NCBI GenBank assembly: GCA_001899315.1
Contig: MOYA01000002.1
Coordinates: forward strand, 227,070-291,069
Direction: 5' to 3'
Origin: Candidatus Obscuribacter phosphatis
GTDB lineage: Bacteria; Cyanobacteriota; Vampirovibrionia; Obscuribacterales; Obscuribacteraceae
Length of the DNA stretch: 64,000 bases
The position numbers and the translations under genes are program-made. This document shows positions 26,457 to 35,436 of this stretch, piece by piece; the stretch's first letter is position 1; each line of letters begins with the position of its first letter. The notes beneath the pieces are model-generated. The model was not told the DNA's origin. It worked only from the letters and a program-made list of their open reading frames with translations, and ran no database searches.

Positions 26457-28028
26457 TTATTTCTGCTGACGTGATCTGGCTATGGCTTCTCTTTGCTGTC
26501 TGATCAGTTCACGCTGTCTCTCAACCTCAAGTCTTTGCTGCCTAACTATTTCAAGGTTGCGTTGCACGTCAGGAGCGTTGGCGCCAGTGTTTTGTTGGGC
26601 TTGCTGTCTAATCTGCTGGCGTTGTTGCTCGATGCGCAATCTGTCTTGTTCAATCGCCCTTCTTTGCGCTTCTACTGCTTCTCTCATCTTCTGCACGGCT
26701 TGCTGATTGGCGAGATCTTGAGCGCTCTGACCGGGATTAGGGTTTGGATTGGGATTTGGATTAGGGTTTGGATTGGGATTGGGATTCGGGTTGGGATTTG
26801 GATTGGGATTTGGATTGGGATTCGGGTTGGGATTTGGATTGGGATTTGGATTGGGATTCGGGTTGGGATTGGGGTTCGGGTTAGGGTTTGGATTGGGATT
26901 TGGATTCGGGTTGGGATTCGGATTGGGATTGGGATTAGGGGTTGGATTGGGATTGGTAGGTGGAGTGGTAGCTCCCAAGTTTGCCACCAAAACTTTCATC
27001 TGCGGTGTGTCCTGTCCGTTTACTGGGTTGATCAGGAAGATATAGTCAGCCGGATACCAGGCTCCTGCAGTCCAATAGGCATAGCCTGTCCAGGCATTTT
27101 TGTGGGCATGCATGTACTGCAACATCGCCGAGAGTGAAGCGCAGGCACCGGGGTCTTTTGTGACGCCTATTTCAGAGAGAAATGCAGTCTTCCCATTTGC
27201 TTCCAGCCAGTTTGTGAAGCTTGATAGAGTCGCTACCGCGTCTGTGGGTGAGAGATAGTCTGTATGTTTTCCCGAGCCATCAAAGTCTAAATATTGGTGC
27301 ACATCAAAAGAGAAATTATTGATTGGATCTGTGATTTTGATCATCTCTGCGGCATTGAGCTGCAGATAATTGACAGGGTGCATCCAATAGGTGGCGGGCA
27401 CCAAGATCAAGTTAGTGGCGCCTTGAGCTCTGATGCCGTCAATGGCTGCCTGAGCTGTAACACGCCAGGTGGCTGCGGTCATAGAGCCGCCTACCGGTTC
27501 GTTCATCAAGCCAAAGACAACCTTGGGATTGTTCTTGTAATGTATTGCCAGTTTTGCCCAAAAGTCGGCGAACATCGAATTGGGGTGACCGCCGGGCACG
27601 CCCACGGTCTTATTGTAATAAGCCCCGTAGTTGTGTGGGTCGAGAATGACATAGAGTCCTCTTGAAGTGGCGTTGTTGACCACGTTATCTAGCAATGCCA
27701 GCTCTCCCGAGCTGAGCGCGCCGTTGGCTGTAGGTTGCATGCGTTCCCATGAAAAGGGCACGCGCACCACTGTTAGACCTTTCGATTTGAAATAGGAGAG
27801 TTCTGAAACCGAGGGATAGACATAGTTGGTGTTATAGATGCCTGGAACAGTCTGGGTGTTGAACTCACCACCAGATATGTTGACGCCTTGCAGTCCCATG
27901 CCGCCATTACCGGCGGTGGCGGGAGCGCTGGCGATTGTGAAGCCGAGAACGGCGGCGCATAGTCCTGACCAGAATGCACGGACGGCGCCGGCAACCGGCT
28001 TGCGCCGGCTGTTGGAAAATTTTGACAT
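26457..28028 (-). CDS. GH5 glycoside hydrolase with Pro-Asn linker and coiled-coil tail
   Basis: About 523 residues from ATG 28028 (GAGGAA upstream). The protein has a signal peptide ending APATAG near residue 40 and a GH5 (cellulase-type) catalytic domain at about 42-350 with acid/base Glu177 in GLMNEP and nucleophile Glu286 in FLSEIG. A (Pro-Asn) linker follows at about 355-433, and then a Gln/Arg/Glu-rich coiled coil of about 90 residues. GH5 enzymes cleave beta-1,4-glucans and related polymers. A coiled coil instead of a carbohydrate-binding module is unusual and may anchor or oligomerise the enzyme. Confidence 0.9.
   Translation of the reverse strand: MSKFSNSRRKPVAGAVRAFWSGLCAAVLGFTIASAPATAGNGGMGLQGVNISGGEFNTQTVPGIYNTNYVYPSVSELSYFKSKGLTVVRVPFSWERMQPTANGALSSGELALLDNVVNNATSRGLYVILDPHNYGAYYNKTVGVPGGHPNSMFADFWAKLAIHYKNNPKVVFGLMNEPVGGSMTAATWRVTAQAAIDGIRAQGATNLILVPATYWMHPVNYLQLNAAEMIKITDPINNFSFDVHQYLDFDGSGKHTDYLSPTDAVATLSSFTNWLEANGKTAFLSEIGVTKDPGACASLSAMLQYMHAHKNAWTGYAYWTAGAWYPADYIFLINPVNGQDTPQMKVLVANLGATTPPTNPNPTPNPNPNPNPNPNPNPNPNPNPNPNPNPNPNPNPNPNPNPNPNPNPNPNPNPNPNPNPNPNPNPNPNPNPGQSAQDLANQQAVQKMREAVEAQRRAIEQDRLRIEQQRQQIRQQAQQNTGANAPDVQRNLEIVRQQRLEVERQRELIRQQREAIARSRQQK
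26731..26956 (-). repeat. Hexanucleotide coding repeat (Pro-Asn linker)
   Basis: About 37 units of a 6-bp repeat encoding Pro-Asn, with third-position variation (GGATTG, GGATTT, GGGTTC, GGGTTA on the + strand). The opposite strand is open in two frames as Gly-Leu/Gly-Phe repeats, which are shadows. Confidence 0.9.
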
Positions 28029-28382
28029 AATAGTATTCCTCGCAAACCGGAAGTTCCAAGAAGGGAACCCGGAGGTCGTCATAAAAGCGCCTCTTTGTCT
28101 GAGGTCAGAGTGACTTTGCGAAATGACGGATGAACCTGCGAAGACGATTCATCTGAAGTATCTGATTGGTGGAGGGAAAAAGACGCTGTAGAATATGTAA
28201 GCCCGATAGCGAAATGACGGTAACGCTTGGGACTGAAAATTTCTTTTGAAATTCTCTGCAATTGGTGTAAACCTAATACCTGGCACCTTTACAGATGTTG
28301 AACGGCTGGTAAAGAATGTAAATTGTTCTTCGACCGGGTAGAACTAGAGTATGCTCGACATAAACATAGATAGGTCAAATTG
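28029..28382. other. Divergent intergenic region with 12-bp direct repeats
   Basis: A 354-bp gap between divergent genes. It holds two exact copies of GCGAAATGACGG (28118-28129 and 28209-28220), 91 bp apart. It should contain the GH5 promoter and possibly regulator sites. No credible ORF is seen. Confidence 0.5.
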
Positions 28383-29075
28383 ATGAATCTCTCGGAAACC
28401 AGATATAAGCAGTTCTCATTTACTAGATTTCTACTTGTCGGTCTGCAGAGCCTTTCTTTGGCTTGTGCGGCTTCTGCTTTTGGGGTTAGTGGATTAGAAG
28501 TAGAGGCCAAAGAACCGCCCAAGAAAGCTGTTGCTACCTATTTCCCCATGCAAAAGGGCACCTGGTGGAAGTACCGGATTACTCGGGGAGACAGCGTCTA
28601 TGACTTTACTTTACGAGTTGTGGATGTGCAGAAAGAGAACAATGAAGATGTTTATGAGATTGACACAATCGCCCAGCAGACCATAAAAGATTGGTATGTC
28701 AGGCGCGGCGACCAGATTTTGCGTTTGCGCCAGCATTTTGGCGATAATCCCAGTGCTAGAGTTGTTTTTGAGCCTCCTTATTTGCTCATGGTCGATCCCT
28801 TAAAGTTGGCCAGCAATTGGCAATGGCAAGGCAAGGGCATGCTCGGCGTCAAAGTTGTCGACAATAGTCAGGTCGAAGCCTTTGAGGATCTAGATCTTGA
28901 AGTGGGCAAGTTTAATGCCGCCAGAATAGTAAGCAATGTCAAGCAAGACAAGTCGCGCCTGCAAAAGATCTATTGGTACGCTGCCGGTGTGGGTTTAGTT
29001 AAATCAAAAGTGACAAACGGTGATGTGTCCTCCATCACCGAACTTATAGACTATAGCTTCAAGCCCCGCAAATAG
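28383..29075 (+). CDS. Secreted protein of unknown function
   Basis: About 230 residues, with a signal peptide (MNLSETRYKQF... LACAASAFG) then a beta-rich domain beginning 'YFPMQKGTWWKYRI'. The pattern of a 'KGTWWxY' strand, a central 'VVFEPPYLLMVDPL' and 'KIYWYAAGVGLVKS' resembles a widespread family of secreted proteins with 'xW-Y...YwfapGvGlVK' motifs and no known role. The ATG at 28383 follows a weak AGGT. It stands alone. Confidence 0.68.
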   Translation: MNLSETRYKQFSFTRFLLVGLQSLSLACAASAFGVSGLEVEAKEPPKKAVATYFPMQKGTWWKYRITRGDSVYDFTLRVVDVQKENNEDVYEIDTIAQQTIKDWYVRRGDQILRLRQHFGDNPSARVVFEPPYLLMVDPLKLASNWQWQGKGMLGVKVVDNSQVEAFEDLDLEVGKFNAARIVSNVKQDKSRLQKIYWYAAGVGLVKSKVTNGDVSSITELIDYSFKPRK

Positions 29076-29125
29076 CCGAGCTTGAAGCTATGCTTGTCTT
29101 TGCTGCTTTTCTGAGCAAAAGCTCT

Positions 29126-29545
29126 TTACTGGCTTTCGGCTAAACTAAAAGAATCCTCACTGAAGGGGTTTTCAAAGCCGCCAAGCGCCTTTTCTACCCC
29201 AGTGACAAGACCTGTACCCAGTCCGCCAATTACATTCAATGTTTGCCCTGGAATACTGGCGAGCATAAGCGGTGTCGGTCCATCATTTCTAATAGTCTCT
29301 TGGGCTAGGGCTTTGCTGTATTTGCCCATTATTTCGCCTTCTTTTCTTAGGGTCGAGATAGCCGGACCGACCACCAGGGCGGTGCTTACGGCAATTACCT
29401 TGACAGGCAGCATGGCGGTCTCTTGCAAAACTTTCTCGCCTTCATTGCTATCGCCTTTAGCTTCCGCTCCTTCGGCGGCAAAGGCGCCGGGGGCTAGCAT
29501 TAGAAGTGCGGCAAGGCTGGGAATAAGTTTCTTCAGGGGTTTCAT
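29126..29545 (-). CDS. Small secreted hypothetical protein
   Basis: A 139-residue protein with a clear signal peptide (MKPLKKLIPSLAALLMLAP... AFAA) and a second hydrophobic stretch near 48-63 (VKVIAVSTALVVGPAIS). The rest is Gly-rich. AGGAG precedes the ATG. It starts close to the divergent 29561 gene. No domain is recognised. Confidence 0.65.
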   Translation of the reverse strand: MKPLKKLIPSLAALLMLAPGAFAAEGAEAKGDSNEGEKVLQETAMLPVKVIAVSTALVVGPAISTLRKEGEIMGKYSKALAQETIRNDGPTPLMLASIPGQTLNVIGGLGTGLVTGVEKALGGFENPFSEDSFSLAESQ

Positions 29546-29560
29546 GGTAAGCTCCTTTAA

Positions 29561-30832
29561 GTGATTGATTTAACTTGCATACTGGGTTCGCACCATTTGA
29601 GCTTAGCCAAACCGAGAAGAGTATTCGTCGCCCTTTCAACAGTTTGTTTATTGTTGGCAGGCAGCAATTGGTCCTGCGCGCTGGCGCAAGAGGCTCAGGC
29701 AGTGCAGAGCGGGCAAATAGAAGAAAACGTCAATAATCTAGAGGGGGCTTCTAAAACTCGTTTTAGATTGAAGCGTCCCGCACCTGCTAGCGGAACCGGT
29801 TCTGGTGCTGATGCTGGTGTTGGTACTGCCAGCGGTGCTGCTCTTAATGGTGCTGCTCTTAATGGTTCTGCTACTGATAATGCTCCGGCTCTCAGTATTC
29901 CTGGTAATACTAGCCCTGCTGCTTCAACTATATTAAAGCCGGCTACTTTAGGTGTTGATGCTCTCGATAAGTTGGAAAACGCAAAAAAAACAGAGAGTAA
30001 AGATGACAATGCCGGCAAGCAGATATGGCGCCCGGGTGTGATTTTGACCGGAACCGCCGGGACGGAAGTATTGAGCTTGACTTGCGACCTCAGTTTGGCC
30101 GCAAAGCAGGCAGCCGACAACCCCACTAGTCCTGAGGCTGCTTTCATTCATGCAGTCGCCCTGACTCGCTCTACCAAGGTGGAAGAAGCTTTGCAGGAAG
30201 CCCGCCGCGCTAGGCGTCTGGCTCGGGAGACCGGCGACCCTGATTATTTCAACCGAGCTGTGAAAGAGTATGAATTGTCGCTGGCGCACGAACCTGAGAA
30301 TATCTGCGTGCGCTACAGTTTGGCTTGGGCTTATTATATGCAGGCTTATCTGCTATGCGAGCGTGTGCGCAAAGAAGAAGCCGCCGCCAACCCCGTGCCT
30401 GTCCAGCCTCGCAAAAATAAGAAAGGTCTCGGTGGACTCTTGGCTGGAGCGGCCATTGTCGGCTCGGTATTGGTGGGCGAGAAACCGCCGGCTGAATTTT
30501 TGCCTAAGATTCCCAGCGCCTTGCAAGGCGCTCCTGCCTGGCTAATTCCTAATATAAAGTCTTACTATCAAAAAAGTCTGGTAGAGTTGGATGAGGTTGT
30601 GAAAAGAGACCCAAACAATGCTTGGGCCTTGGCTTATCGAACCCACCTTGGCGAAGAATACGACGGCAATGCCGCTGCCGCTTTGCAAAAACTTAAGTCG
30701 TTGAAACAGCGCTTTCCTGATAATCCGGCAGTGGCTTTCTTTTTTGCCGATGCCTCGATGCGCAACGGTGATATTGCCAGCGGTGCCGGTTCTTTGGGGC
30801 AGGCTTTGAAGATGCGCCTGGAGGGCAAATAG
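29561..30832 (+). CDS. Secreted TPR-like protein
   Basis: Up to 423 residues. The signal peptide core (FVALSTVCLLLAGSNWSCALAQ) is preceded by either GTG 29561 or TTG 29597; the latter gives a more usual length and avoids crowding the divergent ribosome binding site. An Ala/Gly/Thr-rich low-complexity stretch at about 70-120 is followed by TPR-like helices (about 190-290 and 330-420) and a hydrophobic glycine segment (GGLLAGAAIVGSVLVG). Its end carries the GGAGG used by the next gene, so the two are coupled. Confidence 0.7.
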   Translation: MIDLTCILGSHHLSLAKPRRVFVALSTVCLLLAGSNWSCALAQEAQAVQSGQIEENVNNLEGASKTRFRLKRPAPASGTGSGADAGVGTASGAALNGAALNGSATDNAPALSIPGNTSPAASTILKPATLGVDALDKLENAKKTESKDDNAGKQIWRPGVILTGTAGTEVLSLTCDLSLAAKQAADNPTSPEAAFIHAVALTRSTKVEEALQEARRARRLARETGDPDYFNRAVKEYELSLAHEPENICVRYSLAWAYYMQAYLLCERVRKEEAAANPVPVQPRKNKKGLGGLLAGAAIVGSVLVGEKPPAEFLPKIPSALQGAPAWLIPNIKSYYQKSLVELDEVVKRDPNNAWALAYRTHLGEEYDGNAAAALQKLKSLKQRFPDNPAVAFFFADASMRNGDIASGAGSLGQALKMRLEGK

Positions 30833-30835
30833 TAA

Positions 30836-32920
30836 TTGCTTGAAGCGAAAAGAGTAATCTGCCCCCATGACTGCCCCGACACCTGTTCGATGATTGCGCA
30901 GGTGGAAGACGGCAAGGTCATCTCTGTAGGAGGCGATGAAACCCAGCCTTTCACCCGCGGCTTTCTTTGCACCAAGACCAATCATTATCTAGAAAGGCTT
31001 TACAGCCCTGATCGCATATTGCATCCCTTGCGCCGAGTCGGTGCTAAGGGCAGCGGTCAGTTTGAACAGATAAGTTTTGATGAGGCAATTGCAACCATCG
31101 CCGATCGCTTCAATAACATTGTCGAAGAGTTTGGCGCCGAGGCTATTTTGCCCTTTAGTTATGGCGGCAATATGGGCAAGCTTGCTTTTGCCTCCATGGA
31201 CCGTCGATTTTTTCATTATCTTGGTGCCAGTCAACTAGATCGCACCATATGCGCCACCGCTGCCACCGAGGGTTATCTTTATACCATGGGGGCAAAGATG
31301 GGCACCGACCCTGAGGGTCTGCCGCATAGCCGACTAATAATTGCTTGGGGCGCCAATCTTGTTTCTTCAAACACGCATATAATGCCCTTCGTCAACGAAG
31401 CAAGAAAGAATGGCGCCAAGTTTGTAGTAATTGACCCTCATAAAAATCAGACAGCTAGACAAGCCGATATCTTTTTGCAGCCTTTGCCCGGCACCGACGG
31501 CGCCTTGGCCCTGGCTGTCATGCATGTGCTCATCAAAGAAAGTCTTTATGACGCAGATTTTGTCGAGAAACATACAGTTGGTTTTGCCCAGCTGAAAGAG
31601 CATGTTGAAAGTTTTACACCAGAGTGGGCGGCTGCTCAGACTGGTTTGACCGCCGCTGAAATAGTTGATTTTGCCAGGCTTTACGGCACAGTAAAGCCTT
31701 CTTGTATCAGGCTCAACTATGGGCTAAGTCGCCATACAAATGGTGGCATGATGGTGCGTGCCGTCAGCTGCTTGCCCGCCTTGGTCGGAACTTGGGGCAA
31801 GGTCGGCGGCGGTGCCGTGCTTAGTGTCAGTGGCACTTTCCCGCTCAATCAGGCGGCTCTAGAGCGCAGTGACTTGTTGAGGCGACACAATAAAATTCCG
31901 CGCACAATCAATATGATCAAGTTAGGCGAAGCTCTTGCCGATAGAGAACAGCCAGTCAAGGCACTCTTTGTCTATAATAGTAATCCGGCGGCGGTGGTGC
32001 CAGATCAAAAACGTGTCATAGAGGGTCTTAAACGGGAAGATCTTTTCACAGTCGTGCATGAGCAGGTGATGACCGATACTGCCCTTTATGCCGATATAGT
32101 CTTGCCGGCGCCGACAGTCTTTGAAGATTTTGATCTCTATGGTTCTTACGGGCACCTATATCTGCAGTTGAATCAGCCGGCGGTGCCACCTCTTGGTGAG
32201 GCGACTGCCAATGTGGAAGTTTTTCGTGCCCTAGCCAAAGCAATGAACTTTACCGACCCTTGTTTTGACGATAGCGCCGAAGACATGGTCAGACAGGCTC
32301 TGCAGGCTGTGGGACCGCACCAAACGCATTTAGACGGCATTACTTATGAACGTCTAAAAGAAGAAGGCTTTGTGCGACTGAATGTGCCCTGCCCCTATGT
32401 ACCTTTTGCCGATGGTCATTATCCGACCCCAAGCGGCAAGATAGAGCTTTACAGCGAAAGCATGCTTAGGGCGGGGCTGCCGCCTTTGCCCGTTCACAGC
32501 CCCAGTCTTGAAAGTCCTGAGGCGGCTCCTACTTTGGCGGCGCGTTATCCCTTGCGTTTCGTCAGCCCGGCTGCCCATCATTTTCTCAATAGCAGCTTTG
32601 CCGACATGCCTACAATGCGCCGTCGCGAAAAGTATCCTATTTTAGAGATGAATAGTTTTGATGCCGAAGCTCGCGGCTTGCAAGACGGCGTTTGGGTGAG
32701 GGCTTTCAACGACCGCGGCGAGACATTTTTTAAGCTGAAGATTACCGATGCCGTCAAGCCGGGTGTCACTTGCCACGTTAGTCTTTGGTGGCGAAAATAT
32801 TCGCCCGGCGGCAACAACTGCAATGTCTTGACCAGTGCCGAGGCGGCTGATATGGGTGGTGGTGCTACTTTTCACAGCTGTCTTATTGAAGTGCAGGCTA
32901 GCGATGAAAACTTCGACTGA
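30836..32920 (+). CDS. Molybdopterin oxidoreductase (DMSO reductase superfamily)
   Basis: A 694-residue catalytic subunit. The N-terminal 4Fe-4S site is Cys9, Cys13, Cys17 (CPHDCPDTC) and Cys45 (GFLCTK). Molybdopterin-guanine dinucleotide-binding domains follow, with 'SFDEAIATIADRF', 'LIIAWGANLVSSN' and the C-terminal 'GVWVRAFNDRG' barrel. No Tat signal is seen, so it is probably cytosolic. The TTG start follows GGAGG (30820-30824) inside the preceding gene. No electron-transfer subunit is adjacent, so the physiological reaction cannot be named; it belongs to the BisC/formate dehydrogenase-like group. Confidence 0.88.
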   Translation: MLEAKRVICPHDCPDTCSMIAQVEDGKVISVGGDETQPFTRGFLCTKTNHYLERLYSPDRILHPLRRVGAKGSGQFEQISFDEAIATIADRFNNIVEEFGAEAILPFSYGGNMGKLAFASMDRRFFHYLGASQLDRTICATAATEGYLYTMGAKMGTDPEGLPHSRLIIAWGANLVSSNTHIMPFVNEARKNGAKFVVIDPHKNQTARQADIFLQPLPGTDGALALAVMHVLIKESLYDADFVEKHTVGFAQLKEHVESFTPEWAAAQTGLTAAEIVDFARLYGTVKPSCIRLNYGLSRHTNGGMMVRAVSCLPALVGTWGKVGGGAVLSVSGTFPLNQAALERSDLLRRHNKIPRTINMIKLGEALADREQPVKALFVYNSNPAAVVPDQKRVIEGLKREDLFTVVHEQVMTDTALYADIVLPAPTVFEDFDLYGSYGHLYLQLNQPAVPPLGEATANVEVFRALAKAMNFTDPCFDDSAEDMVRQALQAVGPHQTHLDGITYERLKEEGFVRLNVPCPYVPFADGHYPTPSGKIELYSESMLRAGLPPLPVHSPSLESPEAAPTLAARYPLRFVSPAAHHFLNSSFADMPTMRRREKYPILEMNSFDAEARGLQDGVWVRAFNDRGETFFKLKITDAVKPGVTCHVSLWWRKYSPGGNNCNVLTSAEAADMGGGATFHSCLIEVQASDENFD

Positions 32921-33704
32921 AGGTCTGATTGTTTATAGAACTAAGTTGTCTGGCTTTTGCCTTTGCTTTCTTGCCCTTTTTCTTTTGACTGCTTGCAGCA
33001 AAGCCGAGCCGCCCAAGCCCGAGTCCGAGATACCGCTCAAGGCGGTTGTGCCGCCGCAGCTCTCTATAGATGCTGTGCAATTTGACACTAGTGGCTTGAA
33101 AGGGCTTGAGTCGACGCCAAATTGCAAACGATGGAGCAGTGGTCGGGCTCTTGAAGTGTCTTTGCGCTGCATTGAGATGCCGCCTGATATTCCTTGTGCC
33201 TTGAGCAATAAAGAAGGAATTAGAGATTACTTTAGACGCTGTGCCATACAAGGCGGCGGCGGTCTTGTGGAAGCTGATGTGATCAAGATTGGGCAAGTGC
33301 CTTGTGCCAGGACAATTGTGAAAGTACCGCAGCAGCCCAGTGGTACTGCCTATGTCGGCTCTATCACTATTCCGCTTGCCCAGGGCAGTTATATCATCAG
33401 GGTGCAGTCTGTAGAAACAGGCATAACGGGTATGCGCGAATCGGCTATTTTGAATAATCTAACTGCGGCCGGCAAGGTCACAATCAGTGATGGTGGCGTT
33501 TTGCAAAATTGGGAACGCGACCCTTATGACCCCAAGATCAAAGGTGATGACTTGGTCTTGCGCAATCAATCTGAAGACGAACGTTATGACAAGCTCTTTC
33601 CTACTCATCCGCTCACCAGGGTGCGAGTGGCGCTTAAGGCTATTTTGCGAACGATCAAGCTTGACAAGTCGGTTTTGATGGCACCACCGTTTTTGGGTCC
33701 TTGA
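32904..33704 (+). CDS. Lipoprotein of unknown function
   Basis: A 266-residue protein with a lipoprotein signal peptide: FLALFLLTAC (lipobox LTAC) followed by SKAEPPKPE. The mature part has several Cys and mixed alpha/beta pattern with no recognised domain. The ATG at 32904 lies 17 nt inside the end of the molybdopterin gene, suggesting coupling. The longer frame from 32835 is not supported. An envelope role linked to the oxidoreductase is only positional inference. Confidence 0.7.
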   Translation: MKTSTEGLIVYRTKLSGFCLCFLALFLLTACSKAEPPKPESEIPLKAVVPPQLSIDAVQFDTSGLKGLESTPNCKRWSSGRALEVSLRCIEMPPDIPCALSNKEGIRDYFRRCAIQGGGGLVEADVIKIGQVPCARTIVKVPQQPSGTAYVGSITIPLAQGSYIIRVQSVETGITGMRESAILNNLTAAGKVTISDGGVLQNWERDPYDPKIKGDDLVLRNQSEDERYDKLFPTHPLTRVRVALKAILRTIKLDKSVLMAPPFLGP

Positions 33705-33708
33705 TCTT

Positions 33709-35139
33709 TTAGTTTTTTCGCAGCACGGCGGCTGCGGCTAGTCCCTCGCTGAATGGGCTAATTTGCTCAAACTTGGGTGCGATAACAAATTTACCTTGGT
33801 GGTTGATGAAACCCATTTTCTTACCATCCGCGCTCACAGGAGCCAGCCCATCTTTGAATGTAGGTGATGTGTATCCATCCAAAAGTGGGTAAATAGATTT
33901 TTGTACTTTGAAGCGGGGAGCGATTACAACGACACCGTTTTTATTGATGAAGCCTAGGGCGCCATTTTCTGTAAACGGGGCAAGCCCTTCTGAAAAGCTG
34001 CCGACGCATTGATATCTGGCAGGGATTTTTACTTTGCCTTGGTAGTCAATAAAGCCAGCGCGGTTCTTAACCACATATGGTATCAGTCCTTCGGCTGGTT
34101 TCCCTAGCTCATCAGCCTCTAGTTTGATAATTGTTCCATCTGCTTTCATAATAGCAGTTCGGTTTTTAGGAGCCATGGCTAGTTCAATTACTGCTATGCC
34201 GTCAGCAAGTTCTTTTGCTTTTGTGCAATAGGGTCCTATCTTTCGACCACTTCTATTGATGAAAAACCATACTTCTTTGTTTTTGAAGAGCCCTTTGACT
34301 AGGGCTAGTCCTTCTTTGAATTGGTGGGCTTCTTGGTAGTTGGCTGCTAGTACGAGCTTGCCTTTGCGATCTATGAAGCCCCAGCGGTTTTCTGCTATTG
34401 AGACCGGCGCCAAGCCTTCGCTGAAGGGTAGTGCATAGATAAATCGAGAGGGTATTATCGAATTTCCGTCCATGTCTGTATAGCCGAATTTTCTGGCAAG
34501 ATTGCATTCAAGAATAAGACCGTTGCCTATAGAGTATTTCTTTTGAAGTAAATTCCTCTTTTTCTCTGGCGCTAGATTGCCTGCTTTGTCGACAAATTCA
34601 GGGTCGTGCCACCGATGATATGGGCTGGCGTTTACAGATGCATAGCCGTCGCTAAAGTCACTTGCATCACGAAAGATTGGTTTTATCGCCCATTGACCAG
34701 ATTTATCTATGAAGCCATAGATGATGTCGTTGCGAGCCAAATAGCTATCCGGGCATAACTTTCTAAGAAGAAAGTGCGGTACTTCAACCTTGTTTGCGCC
34801 GCTTAGAATGCCAATATCTATAAGCTCGCAGGTGCAGGTGTTTTTGGCTTGTGCCAAGGTCAGGCAATCCAAGAAGCGAGGCTGGTAGCCGGTCGATTGT
34901 TCTATCTTCTTCTTTTGAGCAGAGTCTAGCATCAGTTTACTGCAAATATTTAGACTAGCAATTTGAGCTTTATTCAGAGTCAGAACAGATTTTGGGCAGT
35001 CCAGAGTTTTTCCTGAATTTTTGAAAGGAATGCCATCTGCCGTCGCGCTCGGAGCAAGAAGCAAGAGGCAGAGTAGGCTGCTTCGCAGGCTTGCTCTAAG
35101 TTTCTTTCTTTGAGCTTTTAAGATATTGTCAGGCATCAT
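33709..35139 (-). CDS. Secreted WG-repeat protein
   Basis: A 476-residue protein with a signal peptide (about residues 15-35, LLCLLLLAPSATADG) and about eight WG/KWG-type repeats, pattern 'xGFIDxxGxxVIxPxFxxxxxFxEGLA'. Repeats are clearest from residue 140 to the end (YGFIDKSGQWAIKP; WGFIDRKGKLVLA; MGFINHQGKFVIA). WG repeats form beta structures at the cell surface with no established biochemical activity. The Cys-rich segment before the repeats (residues 45-130) is unusual. It converges on the lipoprotein gene. Confidence 0.88.
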   Translation of the reverse strand: MMPDNILKAQRKKLRASLRSSLLCLLLLAPSATADGIPFKNSGKTLDCPKSVLTLNKAQIASLNICSKLMLDSAQKKKIEQSTGYQPRFLDCLTLAQAKNTCTCELIDIGILSGANKVEVPHFLLRKLCPDSYLARNDIIYGFIDKSGQWAIKPIFRDASDFSDGYASVNASPYHRWHDPEFVDKAGNLAPEKKRNLLQKKYSIGNGLILECNLARKFGYTDMDGNSIIPSRFIYALPFSEGLAPVSIAENRWGFIDRKGKLVLAANYQEAHQFKEGLALVKGLFKNKEVWFFINRSGRKIGPYCTKAKELADGIAVIELAMAPKNRTAIMKADGTIIKLEADELGKPAEGLIPYVVKNRAGFIDYQGKVKIPARYQCVGSFSEGLAPFTENGALGFINKNGVVVIAPRFKVQKSIYPLLDGYTSPTFKDGLAPVSADGKKMGFINHQGKFVIAPKFEQISPFSEGLAAAAVLRKN

Positions 35140-35165
35140 TTCTTTTGTCTGTTTTGGTCTTTTCT

Positions 35166-35200
35166 CAAGATAGCAGAGAAAAAGGCGGTCTGCTATCTTG
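35166..35200. terminator. 12-bp inverted repeat between the antitoxin locus and the WG gene
   Basis: CAAGATAGCAGA and TCTGCTATCTTG are perfect arms with an 11-nt loop. Neither strand has a T-run directly after it, so a Rho-independent terminator is only possible; it could also be an operator for the WG-repeat gene. Confidence 0.4.
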
Positions 35201-35214
35201 TACGGCTTGCGAGG

Positions 35215-35436
35215 TTACTCGCGCCGGAGGCGAAGAAGATTCTCCCATGACGACAAGTTGCTTGGCTTGGAATCCCTATCAAAGACTGACAGTGACAATA
35301 TATCGTCCGGCAAGGAATCCGTATTGGATCGAACGAAAAGACTATTCTATGTGTGTTTTCGTGCGACCAAGGATCTCGGATTGTACTCTACACCAATGAC
35401 GTCAACGGCGCCCGGTCGAGGCTGCTGCAATATCAT
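35215..35436 (-). pseudogene. ATGA-coupled ORF interrupted by one in-frame TAG
   Basis: The ATG at 35436 overlaps the antitoxin stop (ATGA). The frame gives 29 residues (MILQQPRPGAV...), a TAG at 35347-35349, then 43 more codons to TAA at 35215-35217 (ending NLLRLRRE). The position is where the toxin partner of a DUF2384 antitoxin normally sits, but no RES-domain motif is visible. A decayed or truncated toxin gene is the simplest reading. Confidence 0.35.

Noticed and set aside
26731-26956. Regular short repeats resembling a microsatellite or CRISPR-like array; + strand Gly-Leu/Gly-Phe ORFs
   Set aside because: The repeat is a coding Pro-Asn linker in frame with the GH5 domain; there are no spacers, and the + ORFs are shadows.
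30542-30985. Minus ORFs over the junction of the TPR-like and molybdopterin genes
   Set aside because: Shadows; the + strand has recognised Fe-S motifs and a coupled start.
32898-33296. 132-residue minus ORF and other long shadows of the lipoprotein gene
   Set aside because: Opposite strand of a gene with a clear lipobox; no domain or start signal.
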